Part shown: one piece after another, positions 1-12,240 of the stretch
Numbering within the stretch: position 1 is the first letter of the stretch
Layout: every line of letters starts with the position of its first letter
NCBI GenBank assembly: GCA_022376925.1
Contig: JAIOJX010000006.1
Location: forward strand, 57,624,658-57,688,657
Length of the DNA stretch: 64,000 bases
Direction: 5' to 3'
Source: Tragulus kanchil
Taxonomy: Eukaryota; Chordata; Mammalia; Artiodactyla; Tragulidae
The notes under the pieces: model-generated
Databases searched by the model: none
Seen by the model: only the letters and a program-made list of their open reading frames with translations
Told to the model about the DNA's origin: nothing
Translations under genes and position numbers: made by a program

Positions 1-1680
1 GCAGGGGTGGTAAAGAAGAAAGTCATGTTGTATTGCAGAATCCTTAAAAGACGCAGGAACTGGTAGCACCAATGAATTACGGAATTAGAGGCGAAAGAAA
101 GTGCAATGAAAAACAGTATAGATGAATGTCTTTAAAAACAATAACTAATGTATCAGATCTCCTTCCTCCACACCAGCAGTAGAACACTACAGGATTGTCT
201 TTCAGAGAAGGCAAACAATAAGGTTGCTAATCTGGGAAAACTAGACACAGTTGAAAGCATATAGTCTGAAAACAGGAGCATCATACAAAAGTGGTACTTA
301 GTGTTCTTAAATGTTTGACATTCTGCCCAAGCAGCCTTCTTCCCCAACTCAACTGGAACACTGGAAAGCAGATGTTCTAGGCAAGAGACTGAAAGAGTCT
401 TTTCTAGAAAGTCTCTCACTAGCTGCAAGAAAAAAGACTTAAAGGTACTAACACTGGAAGATTTCCGCTGAAATGGCCCCAGAGTAAAGCCACTATTGGT
501 AAGCACTGATGACCCCATGAACATATCACTACTATGAGCTATTTAAACAATGGACCTACAATGTCTGACTATAACATATGTCTCTGTTTCATTTCTAAAA
601 ATTTATAATACTAAAACCTAACTGACATTCATCATTTAGTTAACACACCTTATCAGGACTTATGTTCCTTTTAATGTATTTAAGTAAACTATACTATAGG
701 TTGTTATAATTCTTACACATTACAAATAATATCACAAAAAATCGGTAAACATGAGTAAAGGAATTTGAAATAAATATTAACATTTTCATAAAAATACCAA
801 AGCTATAAAGCTGATGATACAATATTAAAAGCATAATTTGTTCAAAGTTTCTAAATAGGACACATCTAAAACTAAATTATCAATGTTATGCAATAGTACA
901 GAATATACGCATTTAATAAAGTGATCCCTCATTAATGATACTATAGTAATTTTCAAAACAGCATAAAGTTATTAGAACAAAGAAAGTAAGAGAAAATACA
1001 CTGAAAATTAGATTACCCCATAACATCTGACTTAAACAGTATAAACTGGTTCATACCAGGGTGGTGCAGGAGAAGGAGGTGTAGCAATAAGGGTTTAGCA
1101 GGGGTGGTAAAGAAGAAAGTCATGTTGTATTGCAGAATCCTTAAAAGACGCAGGAACTGGTAGCACCAATGAATTACGGAATTAGAGGCGAAAGAAAGTG
1201 CAATGAAAAACAGTATAGATGAATGTCTTTAAAAACAATAACTAATGTATCAGATCTCCTTCCTCCACACCAGCAGTAGAACACTACAGGATTGTCTTTC
1301 AGAGAAGGCAAACAATAAGGTTGCTAATCTGGGAAAACTAGACACAGTTGAAAGCATATAGTCTGAAAACAGGAGCATCATACAAAAGTGGTACTTAGTG
1401 TTCTTAAATGTTTGACATTCTGCCCAAGCAGCCTTCTTCCCCAACTCAACTAGCAGAACACTGGAAAGCAGATGTTCTAGGCAAGAGACTGAAAGAGTCT
1501 TTTCTAGAAAGTCTCTCACTAGCTGCAAGAAAAAAGACTTAAAGGTACTAACACTGGAAGATTTCCGCTGAAATGGCCCCAGAGTAAAGCCACTATTGGT
1601 AAGCACTGATGACCCCATGAACATATCACTACTATGAGCTATTTAAACAATGGACCTACAATGTCTGACTATAACATATG
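1..1680. repeat. Direct duplication, unit ~1.1 kb (pair 1)
   Basis: Positions 1-580 recur at 1098-1680, differing mainly by a 3-base insertion in the second copy near 1452. The first copy starts at or before the window edge, so the full unit (about 1.1 kb) is only partly visible. I recognise no exon or repeat family in this stretch. A 123-124 codon antisense reading frame in both copies has no recognisable domain. Confidence 0.95.
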
Positions 1681-1935
1681 TTCAAACATATTTGTCAAAC
1701 TGATAATAAACTAAAAAAGGATCAAGTTTTACTATATATTTAATAAAACTAAAAATTTAGGTGGTAGTAATTAGAAATTTGTGATTATTCCCACATGTTC
1801 TGAGTATCTTTACATATTTTATTAAAAACTGATCTAAAGTTAAATTTAAATATTACTAGAGGATGGTGATAAAAGTCACTTGGAGGAAGTGGCCTCTGCA
1901 TCTGCAAACATTATTTTTAGCTAAGTCAAGTCATT

Positions 1936-2206
1936 GTGTTTTAAATTTTGGCCTCCTTTATTGATTTTTCATTTATTTATTTTAATCCATGTTTATTCTT
2001 TGGTCTGTGTGGACTTGCAATTGCAGTGGTCTCTCTTGTTACAGATCACCGGCTCTGGACGCATGAGTTCCAGTGCGCTGGTGCGTAAGTGGACACACCG
2101 GGCCAGCCGCTCCGCAGTACGTGGGATCTTCCCAGGCCAGGGATCAAACTGGTGCCACTTGCACTGAAAGGTGGACACTTTACCCATTGGACAACCAGGG
2201 AAGTTG
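1936..2206 (-). mobile_element. CHR-type tRNA-derived SINE (copy 1)
   Basis: On the minus strand this is a cetartiodactyl tRNA-Glu-derived SINE. The tRNA-like head with its internal B-box-like motif is near 2200-2130 and the A-rich tail appears as T-rich sequence near 1955-1985. An 11-base target-site duplication, gtcaagtcatt, lies at 1925-1935 and 2207-2217. The second copy of this same insertion is at 3010-3280. Subfamily not assigned. Confidence 0.85.
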
Positions 2207-3009
2207 GTCAAGTCATTTTTAAAATATTTTCTCTAAAAGAGGTGAATGATCATAAGGCTATTTCCCAGGGCATAATTAATGTGAGCTTTTGTACATATTT
2301 GAAGCTAAAAACAAAAATCAAAAACTATATTTCTTTTTACACCAAAAACATTTTTTTTAAATTAGGGTATAGCCAATCAATAATTTTGTGACAGTTTCAG
2401 GTGAACAGTGAAGGGGCTCAGTCGTATAAGAATCCATTCTTACCCAAATCGCCTCCCATCCAGGCTACTACATAACATTAAGCACAGCTCCATATGCTAT
2501 ACAAAAGATTTTTGTTGGATATCCATTTCAAACATGGTAGTGTGTACATGACTTTCTCAAAGCCCCCAACTATCCCTTTCCCCCTGCAACCATAAGTTCA
2601 TTTTCAATGTTTGTGAGACTTTCTGTTTTGCATTGTTTCTTTTTAGAATGCACATAAAGGGATGTCATAATGATGTTTCTCCTCTGTCTGACTTATTTCA
2701 CTCAGTATAACACTCTCTAGGCTCATCCAGTAAATGGCTTTAAACTACTAATTATTTAAAAATATTTGTCAAACTGATAATAAACTAAAAAAGGATCAAG
2801 TTTTACTATATATTTAATAAAACTAAAAATTTAGGTCGTAGTAATTAGAAATTTGTGATTATTCCCACATGTTCTGAGTATCTTTACATATTTTATTAAA
2901 AACTGATCTAAAGTTAAATTTAAATATTACTAGAGGATGGTGATAAAAGTCACTTGGAGGAAGTGGCCTCTGCATCTGCAAACATTATTTTTAGCTAAGT
3001 CAAGTCATT

Positions 3010-3280
3010 GTGTTTTAAATTTTGGCCTCCTTTATTGATTTTTCATTTATTTATTTTAATCCATGTTTATTCTTTGGTCTGTGTGGACTTGCAATTGCAG
3101 TGGTCTCTCTTGTTACAGATCACCGGCTCTGGACGCATGAGTTCCAGTGCGCTGGTGCGTAAGTGGACACACCGGGCCAGCCGCTCCGCAGTACGTGGGA
3201 TCTTCCCAGGCCAGGGATCAAACTGGTGCCACTTGCACTGAAAGGTGGACACTTTACCCATTGGACAACCAGGGAAGTTG
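3010..3280 (-). mobile_element. CHR-type tRNA-derived SINE (copy 2 of the same insertion)
   Basis: Same element, orientation and flanking target-site duplication as 1936-2206, shifted by 1074 bases. It is not an independent insertion. Confidence 0.85.
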
Positions 3281-3410
3281 GTCAAGTCATTTTTAAAATA
3301 TTTTCTCTAAAAGAGGTGAATGATCATAAGGCTATTTCCCAGGGCATAATTAATGTGAGCTTTTGTACATATTTGAAGCTAAAAACAAAAATCAAAAACT
3401 ATATTTCTTT

Positions 3411-4469
3411 TTACACCAAAAACATTTTTTTTAAATTAGGGTATAGCCAATCAATAATTTTGTGACAGTTTCAGGTGAACAGTGAAGGGGCTCAGTCGTA
3501 TAAGAATCCATTCTTACCCAAATCGCCTCCCATCCAGGCTACTACATAACATTAAGCACAGCTCCATGTGCTATACAAAAGATTTTTGTTGGATATCCAT
3601 TTCAAACATGGTAGTGTGTACATGACTTTCTCAAAGCCCCCAACTATCCCTTTCCCCCTGCAACCATAAGTTCATTTTCAATGTTTGTGAGACTTTCTGT
3701 TTTGCATTGTTTCTTTTTAGAATGCACATAAAGGGATGTCATAATGATGTTTCTCCTCTGTCTGACTTATTTCACTCAGTATAACACTCTCTAGGCTCAT
3801 CCATATCACTGTAAATGGCCTTGTTTCATTCTTTTTAATGGCCAAGTAATATTCCATTTTATACACACATACACACACACACATACACATGCATTTTCTT
3901 TATCCATTACTCTGTCGATAGACATTTGAGTTGTTTCCGTGTCTTGGGCTATTGCAAACAGTGATGCAGTGAACACTGGGGAGCATGTATCCCTTTGGGC
4001 CATGTTTTTCTCTGGATATACGCCCAAGAGTAGGATTAAAGGGTCATATGGTAGCTCTACGTTTAGCTTTTTAAGGAACCTCCACACACTTCTCCATAGT
4101 GACTGTACCAATTTACATTCCCACCAACAGTGCAGGAGGGTTCCCTTCTCTCTGCACCCTCTCTAGCATTTGTGGTTTGTGGAATTTTTGATGACAGCCA
4201 TCCTGACTGGTGTGAGGTGGTATCTCATTGTAGTTTTAATTTGCATTTCTCTAACTAGCGATTTTGAACATCTTTACATGTGCCTGTTGGCCATCTGCAT
4301 ATCTTCTTTAAAGAAATGTCTATTCAGGTCTTCTGCTCACTTTTTGAGTGGGCTTTTTGTTTTGATGCTTTTGAGTGCCATAAGTTGTTTGTAAATTTTG
4401 GAGACTAATTCCTTATCAGTCACATAATTTGCAAATATTTTCTCCCAGTTTGTGGGATGTCTTTTTGTG
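3411..4469 (-). mobile_element. 5'-truncated L1, 3' end
   Basis: Antisense copy of the artiodactyl L1 3' end: 3' UTR at about 3440-3800, then the last part of ORF2 up to 4469. It is flanked by a 16-base target-site duplication (aaaactatatttcttt) at 3395-3410 and 4470-4485, so it is a complete but 5'-truncated insertion of about 1.06 kb. Its left part (2337-2729) also appears in the upstream duplicate. A short CA-rich tract lies near 3862-3890. Confidence 0.9.
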
Positions 4470-4485
4470 AAAACTATATTTCTTT

Positions 4486-5991
4486 AAATAAGCCAGAATT
4501 CAAATATTTTCTTCATTTACTATCTTAGAGTAATTTACATCTTCTAAGAACTTTTTCTTTTTTATTACAACAAAGTGCTATAAAGCCATTATTCAAATTA
4601 TTTCCTCTCTCATTCAAATCTTTATAATGCATCTGCCTTATAAAATCTTCTAAATCATCATACAACCTATACCAGGATATATCACCCCTTTAGGCAGAAT
4701 TAATGACTGATTTTATCTCTGCATTTCTCAGAACACTTAGATTGTCTTACACTCATGCACCCAGTATCTGCTGAACTCAATAAATTTCTTCTTTATCCAA
4801 CTCAGTGTTTTTCATCAAGCAGTTTAATTTTGTACACAGACAAGATCACAGTACGACTTAAATCTTTAGGGCACTGTATATTTGCTGTAAGTTAAATCAG
4901 TTTTGCATGTATATGTTTCTAAAAAACATTCATACAAGTCCTCAAATAATTCTGAAAACCAAATCTGCAATACAATCCACTTTACATATTGTACTAGCAT
5001 CCTCTATTAGAAAAAAAAATTTTTTTCACATCAAATATACTTATTCACACTCTTACACTTGCTGGGGGATAGATGCATTAAAACAGTCTGCTCTTTAGCT
5101 TTCATACCATAAACTAAAAGATTTCAGGGACTAATAGATTGAATATCATGAAATTCAGTCAAAATATTTACTCTTTTGGTATCTTTATCAGCAAAATACA
5201 AATAATATTAGTCTCTTTGGAAGTCTTAAAAATTTCAAGCTTTTCTATCTAGGGGTTCCTATAATCGCTATTTAGTTGTCAGTCATTTTACAGGTGTTTA
5301 CTTTCTTACTATTTTCATGAGCATAAAGTCTTGAAATGATTCAGCAGCAAGTTCACCCATGCAGTGCCTTTTGATTTCTTAACGATTTAGCCCCCTGACT
5401 CAATTCGAGAATCCAAAGGTTGGCCAGGTTATAAGGGAAAAGTGTGGAAATTAAAGCTGGTAACAAAATAATGATAATATCATGGCAGGAAAAAAGGTCA
5501 ATGGCATTATAAGAAAATATGACAACTACTAAATATAAGCCACTATCTTCCAAAAATTGTATTTTATTGTCTAAAAACATCTTTCTTTTTGGTTGCAATT
5601 TATTAGCTTACTGTGGCAAGAATGATAATTTCATGTTCCACAAAAGCAAACATTAGAAATCTTACACTGATACTTTTTTTAATAAAAAAAATTACTGGGT
5701 CAAAGTTCACTTAATAGACAAAAGCTTTCAGCTATATACCTGAAACTATTATATGACAATTATACCACAATTAAAAAATAAATCTTTAAAACTTTCAATA
5801 AAGGAAAAAGGTGGTGAGTGGTGAAAACATCATGACCCACAGGTATATACAACTATGGAAATGCATATATATTTTTATATTCAGAATGTAAAACCATTAA
5901 ATTATGGCATAAAACTTGTTAGAATTTATCACAATAGTGTGTAAAAATTGCTCTTGATCGTAACAAAGATTATGAGCATTATCATGCTGAC
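4486..5991. other. Intron of CWF19L2, no recognised feature
   Basis: AT-rich sequence directly downstream (in gene orientation) of the exon at 5992-6108. I see no exon, no recognisable young repeat and no conserved reading frame. Degraded ancient repeats could be present but are beyond what I can call by eye. Confidence 0.5.
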
Positions 5992-6108
5992 CTGAATTTC
6001 CTCCCAGATGTCTTCATCCAATAAGGTAGCTGCCCTATGGTGCTGCAAAGGGACTATTAAGCAGTGTCCTTCAGTTAAAGATCGTACCTTGGGTAAACAT
6101 AAATAAAC
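5992..6108 (-). CDS. CWF19L2: CWF19L2 exon: HIT-like core of CwfJ domain
   Basis: A 117-nt, phase 0-0 exon encoding 39 residues, beginning [16 protein letters not shown] and ending DEDIWEEIQ. The acceptor is AG at 6109-6110 and the donor GT at 5990-5991. It continues directly from the exon at 24730-24942. The [12 protein letters not shown] stretch is the hallmark of the CwfJ C-terminal domain 1, which is related to histidine-triad (HIT) proteins. CWF19L2 is the metazoan Cwf19 homologue, a nuclear factor associated with late or intron-lariat spliceosomes; the yeast relative Drn1 works with the lariat debranching enzyme Dbr1. The next coding exon (rest of the CwfJ domain) is not present in the window and must lie left of position 1. 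The reading frame is intact. Identity is by remembered family sequence, not a search. Confidence 0.95.
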
Positions 6109-6751
6109 CTATGGGGGAAAAAAAAATGCAAAAGTGAAATGCTACAGCTATTTGTTCTCAGTTATGAAAGGTGAGTCTCTCATAGGTCAATATGGCTAAC
6201 ATTTAATAAAATATACCTATTCATAATATTTAATAGTTCAATATTTTGAAGATACTCACTATTTAAAATTCCAAAAGCCATGAAGATACCTTTTAATAAA
6301 CCATAAATGTATTGCTTGAGTCTCGGTTTTGACTGCTGTACCTCAGAGATGAAATGACATTCATGACATTTCATCCTTCACCTGAGATAGGATGTCTTCA
6401 GAGCTCTTCAAACAACACAAATTTTACAAGGATAGAAAAAAAAAAAAACACCTGGTAATGATATGGAAGTTAAACTGATGCCTAATAATCAGGCCTTCCT
6501 TCTCTCATTGACTAAGACAAGAAAAATAACTTCTGTATGGCTTTACAGCACTGGTTAAGTTCTATTTACTTATATACTTGTATTAACTAGAAGCTGGCAA
6601 TATTTTTCCATTTCACGCAAACTGTAGTTTTTAGAAAGGTCAAGTAGTATACATACAGAAAGCTGTATTCATAAGAACCATAAATATTCTTCAAAGAGGC
6701 TTGATCTTACAAATCACAACAACATTCACAATTAAAAACAGTATCAGGAAT
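6109..6751. other. Intron, no recognised feature
   Basis: AT-rich intronic sequence between the exon at 5992-6108 and the L1 cluster. It contains a 12-base A run near 6438. I see nothing gene-like. Confidence 0.5.
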
Positions 6752-7162
6752 AAACATAGGTGAGGAGGCCAAGATGGTGGAGTAGGAAAACCTTGAATTC
6801 ACTTCCTCCCAATAGAATTACAACTAATTATAGAGCAATTATCTCTAACAACCTGAAGCCTGGCAGAAAAGGTATTCTGCAACTAAAGACATAAAGAAGA
6901 AACTACAATGAGACAAGTAACAGGAGAAGATATACTATCATCAGGATGTACATCCCCACATGAGCAAGCCACAAATAAGAGAAATAGAGTTTCTCCACAA
7001 GAAGTAAGGAGTTTGAACTCCCACATGGAGCTCCAATGTAGGGGACTTACACCCTGAAAATCAATTCCCAGAATGTCTGACTATGAAGGCCTTCAACGCT
7101 TGCACATGAGAGAGGACAAGAGGAAACAGGGATTCCATTTTTAAAAATTGTGTGCAGTCAAA
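6752..7162 (+). mobile_element. L1-type 5' UTR fragment
   Basis: The opening (gaggccaagatggtggagta) and the following text resemble the 5' UTR of artiodactyl L1 elements, as at 36820. It stops at an A-rich patch (7174-7239). No ORF1 follows. Family assignment is by resemblance only. Confidence 0.5.
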
Positions 7163-7173
7163 AAGGTTGATTC

Positions 7174-7239
7174 AAACAACAACAACAACAATAATAATAA
7201 AAAAATAAAACAAAATTTAAAAAAAAATAAAAAGAAAGA
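7174..7239. repeat. A-rich patch with AAC and AAT runs between 11-base repeats
   Basis: Contains short (AAC)n and (AAT)n runs followed by A-rich sequence. It is bracketed by the direct repeat aaggttgattc at 7163-7173 and 7240-7250. The right-hand repeat is also genuine L1 ORF2 sequence (antisense). Confidence 0.7.
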
Positions 7240-8682
7240 AAGGTTGATTCCTCCAGCTTCATTCTTCAAGCTCAAGATTGCTTTGCCTAATTATAGAGTC
7301 TTTTGTTTTTCCAGATGAACCGTGATATTTTTTTGTTCTACTTCTGTGAAAAATGCCATTGGTAATTTGACAGGGATCGCACTGAATCACTAGATACATT
7401 TGGTAGTATAGTCATATTCACAACAATGATTCTTCCCACACAGGAACATGGAGTATCTCTCCATCTGTTTATGTCCTCTTTTGATTCCTTTCATCAGTGT
7501 CTCATAATTTTCTGTATACAGTTTTTTGTCACCTTAGTTAGGTTTATTCCTAGATATTTTTGTTGTTGTTGTTACAGTGGTGAATGAGATTGCTTCCTTG
7601 ATTTCTCTTTCTGATTTTTCATTGTTAGCATATAGGAATGCAAGTGATTTCTGTGTACTGATTTTGTATCCTGTGACTTTGCTAAACTCACTGATAAGCT
7701 CTAGTAATTTTCTGATAGTATCTTTACAATTTTCTACATATAGCATCATGTCATCTGCAAACAGTGAGTTTTACCTTTTCTTGTCTAATCTGGATTCCTT
7801 TTATTTCTTTTGCTTCTCTGATTGCTGTAGCTAGAACTTCCATGAGTATGTTGAATAATAGTGGCAAGAGTTGCCCTGTCTTGTTTCTATCTTTAGAGCT
7901 AATGCTTTCAGTTTTTCACCATTAAGAATAATGTTTGCTGTTGGCTTCTCATACATGGTTTTCACTATGTTGAGGTAGGTTCCTTTCATGTCTATTTCTT
8001 GAAGAGTTTTTCTTTTTTTAAATCATAAATGGGTGCTGTACTTTGTCAAAGGCTTTTTCAGCATCTATTGAGAGTATCATATGATTTTTACCTTTCAATT
8101 TTTTTTTTATATGGTGTATCACATTGAGTGATCTGTGAATACTAAAGAATCCATGTATGCCTGAGATAAACTTAACTTGATCATGATGTATGAACTTTTT
8201 AATATGTTGTTGAATTCTGTTTGCTAGAATTTTGTTCAGGATTTTTTTCATCTATATTCATCAGTGATTTGGCCCGTAATTTTTTTTGTGCTGTCTTTGC
8301 CTGGTTTTGGCATCAGGGTGACGGTGGCCTCATAGAATGAGTTTGGTAGTGTTCCTCAATCTTCAATTTTTTGAGAGAGTTTTATAAAGATAGACATTGG
8401 GTCTTCTCTAAATGTTTGACAGAATTTACCTGTAAAGACATCTGGCCCTGGGCTTTTATTTTGGCAGAAATTTTTGATAAGTTTTGATTTCACTGTTTGT
8501 AATTGGATTGTTCATAATTTTTGTTTCTTCCTGGTTTAGTCTTGGAAAACTGAACTTTTCTAAGAATCTGTCCATTTCTTCCAGGTTGTCTCTTTCTTTG
8601 TATTTCTCCATTGTTTGTTATAAGCTTTCCTTTTTTACTTCTAACTCTGTTGATTTAATTCTCTCTCTTTTTTTTTCTTGAT
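7240..8682 (-). mobile_element. L1 ORF2 segment, inverted 5' part of a twin-primed L1
   Basis: Antisense L1 ORF2, running from the linker/reverse-transcriptase start (near 8680) to the residues equivalent to KNEAGGINL (near 7245). The frame is broken by several stops. Recognisable pieces include a fingers-like [13 protein letters not shown] stretch near 8030-8070 and IMNNPITNSEI near 8490. The adjoining sense segment starting at 8683 resumes ORF2 within a few residues of where this one ends, which is the structure expected from twin priming. The right part (from 7832) is duplicated at 9036 onward. Confidence 0.88.
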
Positions 8683-10230
8683 GAGTCTTCAGACTACACT
8701 ACAAAGTTACAGTCATCCAGACAGTACAGTACTGGCACAAAAACAGAAATATAGAACAATGGAACAAGACACAGAGCCCAGAGATAAACTCACACACTTA
8801 TGGGTACCTTACTTGTGACAAAGGAAGCAAGAATATACAATGGGGCAAAGACAGACTCTTCAATAAGTGGTGCTGGGAAAACTGGAGAGTTAAATGTAAA
8901 AGAATGAAATTAAACACTTCCTAACACCATACACAAAGATAAACGCAAAAACAAAAGGCCTAATTGTAAGACCAGAAACCATAAAACTCTTAGAGGAAAA
9001 CACAGGCAGGACACTTGATGTAATTCCTTTTATAATAGAACTTCCATGAGTATGTTGAATAATAGTGGCAAGAGTTGCCCTGTCTTGTTTCTATCTTTAG
9101 AGCTAATGCTTTCAGTTTTTCACCATTAAGAATAATGTTTGCTGTTGGCTTCTCATACATGGTTTTCACTATGTTGAGGTAGGTTCCTTTCATGTCTATT
9201 TCTTGAAGAGTTTTTCTCTTTTTTTAAATCATAAATGGGTGCTGTACTTTGTCAAAGGCTTTTTCAGCATCTATTGAGAGTATCATATGATTTTTACCTT
9301 TCAATTTTTTTTTTATATGGTGTATCACATTGAGTGATCTGTGAATACTAAAGAATCCATGTATGCCTGAGATAAACTTAACTTGATCATGATGTATGAA
9401 CTTTTTAATATGTTGTTGAATTCTGTTTGCTAGAATTTTGTTCAGGATTTTTTTCATCTATATTCATCAGTGATTTGGCCCGTAATTTTTTTTGTGCTGT
9501 CTTTGCCTGGTTTTGGCATCAGGGTGACGGTGGCCTCATAGAATGAGTTTGGTAGTGTTCCTCAATCTTCAATTTTTTGAGAGAGTTTTATAAAGATAGA
9601 CATTGGGTCTTCTCTAAATGTTTGACAGAATTTACCTGTAAAGACATCTGGCCCTGGGCTTTTATTTTGGCAGAAATTTTTGATAAGTTTTGATTTCACT
9701 GTTTGTAATTGGATTGTTCATAATTTTTGTTTCTTCCTGGTTTAGTCTTGGAAAACTGAACTTTTCTAAGAATCTGTCCATTTCTTCCAGGTTGTCTCTT
9801 TCTTTGTATTTCTCCATTGTTTGTTATAAGCTTTCCTTTTTTACTTCTAACTCTGTTGATTTAATTCTCTCTCTTTTTTTTTCTTGATGAGTCTTCAGAC
9901 TACACTACAAAGTTACAGTCATCCAGACAGTACAGTACTGGCACAAAAACAGAAATATAGAACAATGGAACAAGACACAGAGCCCAGAGATAAACTCACA
10001 CACTTATGGGTACCTTACTTGTGACAAAGGAAGCAAGAATATACAATGGGGCAAAGACAGACTCTTCAATAAGTGGTGCTGGGAAAACTGGAGAGTTAAA
10101 TGTAAAAGAATGAAATTAAACACTTCCTAACACCATACACAAAGATAAACGCAAAAACAAAAGGCCTAATTGTAAGACCAGAAACCATAAAACTCTTAGA
10201 GGAAAACACAGGCAGGACACTTGATGTAAT
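7832..10230. repeat. Direct duplication, unit ~1.2 kb (pair 3)
   Basis: 7832-9024 recurs at 9036-10230 (offset 1204-1206; the shift is homopolymer length), with 11 filler bases between. It spans the L1 inversion junction, so the junction appears twice (near 8682 and 9888). Confidence 0.97.
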
Positions 10231-10919
10231 AAATCAAAGAAAGATTTTCTAAAGTAATGGAAATAAAAACAAAAATAAATAAGTGGGACCTAATTAAAAG
10301 TAAAAGCTTTTCCACAGCAAAAGAAACTATTAAAAATGTGAAAAGACAAAACTAGAATCAGAGAAAACGATAGCAAATGAAATAAACGACAAAGAATTAA
10401 TACCCAAAATATACAAGCAGCTCATACAACTCAACACAGAAAAAACAACCAAACCAATCAGAAAATGGGGAAAACACCTAAACAGACATCTCTCCCAAGA
10501 AGACAAAAAACAGAAGCCCAAAAAACCATGAAAACATGCTCAACCTCATTCATTAACACAGAAATGCAAATCAAAACTACAATAAGGTATCAGATAATAC
10601 CACTTAGAATGGCCACCATCAAAACATCCACAGACAATAAATGAAAGAGAAGGTGTGGAGAAAAAGGAACACTCTCGCACTGTTCGTGGAAATATAAATT
10701 GATACAAACACTATGGAGGACAGCATGGAGATTTCTTTAAAAAACAGGAATAGAACCAACATATGACCCAGTAATTCCACTATCAGGCATATACCCTGAG
10801 GAAATCAAAACTGAAAGACACACATGTACCCCAATGCTCACTGTAGCACATTTTACAATAGCGAGAACATAGAAACAACCTAGATGTCCATCAGCAAATG
10901 AATGGATAAAGGAACTATG
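8683..10919 (+). mobile_element. L1 ORF2 3' part, sense half of the twin-primed L1
   Basis: Sense L1 ORF2 C-terminal region starting at residues equivalent to [16 protein letters not shown] and running to the region before the 3' UTR (about 10900). Stops are frequent. The inside of this span (9036-9887) is the duplicated copy of the inverted half; after collapsing it, the sense half is 9888-10919. It ends abruptly at 10919, where the 5' UTR of another L1 starts, with no 3' UTR or poly(A). Confidence 0.85.
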
Positions 10920-12240
10920 GTAGGGGTGGAGCTAAGATGGCGGCATACAAGGACATGCACTCATCTCTCCTGCAAAATTGCCTGAATTGCAACTAGTTCC
11001 TGAAAAACCATTGACAGGAGGTGGTTGGATCCGATTACAAAAAAGATACCCCACATTGAAGAGCAAAGGAGAAGCCGCAACAAGATGGTATGAAGGGTGC
11101 AATCATGCTTTTAAATGTCAAACTTCATACCCGCCAGAGAGGCTGAGTGGGCCAAATATGCAAAGCCTGTTACACACCAAGACCTGGGAAAGAAGCAGTG
11201 ACCGCCCACAAGGGACTGAGTCAGACGTGCTTTAGAGGGTCCAAGTGCCCCGTTAAGCTAGAAGTGCCCTTGAACAATCCTCGGAAAGATGGCACTCTAT
11301 TCCCTTTGAAAGAGGTTATCACTAACCTGATCATAGAGCCACCAAGTAGGACTGGAGACTCTGTGCGCACAGAGATCTGGGAGAGGGGAACAGCGATCAT
11401 ACACGAGACTGAGCCAGTCTCACCTCCGAGTATTGTGAAGTCTCCCACGGTGCCAGGGGTCAATGGTGGCCTACAGCAGGGTCGGGGACACTGCGGCAGT
11501 GTTTCCCATACAGCATGTAGGAATAAATCATTCGTGAGAGAGATTCCATTACCCCTACTGTAGTTTGGCTGCAAATCAAACTACAGAGAGGAACTAAGCT
11601 CCACTCAGCAACAAAGGATTAATGATTAAGAAACTGCCAGGGCCAGCCTGGGCAGGCCTATTAGTTCTGGAATAGGCAGAAATAAACAAACAGTAAGAGT
11701 CTTTCAGATCCAAACACTGTCAGAGCCAAGAAAAAGATTGGTAATTCATGAATAGTCAGCAAGAGACAGAAGAGCAAAAACATTCACTATTTTTACGTCT
11801 TGACTGGAGCTGAATCTACCAATGGCTTTATTTTTTCTTCTTTTTTTCCACTCTTTAAAAATTTTTTTTTCCTCATCCCCCAAGCGCCACTGCTTTTCTG
11901 TTCTTACTTTCTCCACTGAACTCTATTGAAGCTACCAATCTTATCAGTAAGGGTGAATATATTCAAGTTTACACAATTTATATATATATTCAGGTTACAC
12001 AACACTAGAGAGCATTAAACAGTGAGAACCCCAAAAAAGATAAGCACTTGTATGCAAGTCCTGACATCACCCAATCACCAGCATCATCCAGAATAAGACG
12101 CCTCATCCAAACAACAAACACCCACAGACGTAACTCAAAGTCTGGGAAAAGGAAACTCCAAACATAATTAATTAAAAAATTAATAATAACAATGAAACGA
12201 CAGAGAAATACCACACAAGTGAAGGAACAATCTACAAACA
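10920..12240 (+). mobile_element. L1 (element 1) 5' UTR
   Basis: Begins with ggggtggagctaagatggcg, typical of the start of an artiodactyl L1 5' UTR, and continues to the ORF1 region at about 12250. Open frames of 117-138 codons here on both strands are incidental. Confidence 0.8.

Larger units (their letters stand above)
1688..3803. repeat. Direct duplication, unit ~1.07 kb (pair 2)
   Basis: 1688-2729 recurs at 2762-3803 (offset 1074) with only a couple of substitutions, separated by 32 bases of filler. Each copy contains the same CHR SINE, L1 target-site duplication and L1 tail, so the duplication postdates those insertions or is an assembly product. Confidence 0.97.

Noticed and set aside
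153..1624. A 123-124 codon minus-strand frame present twice
   Set aside because: It is the same frame in both copies of pair 1, has no recognisable domain and does not match the CWF19L2 residues expected after the exon at 5992-6108. No flanking splice logic was found.
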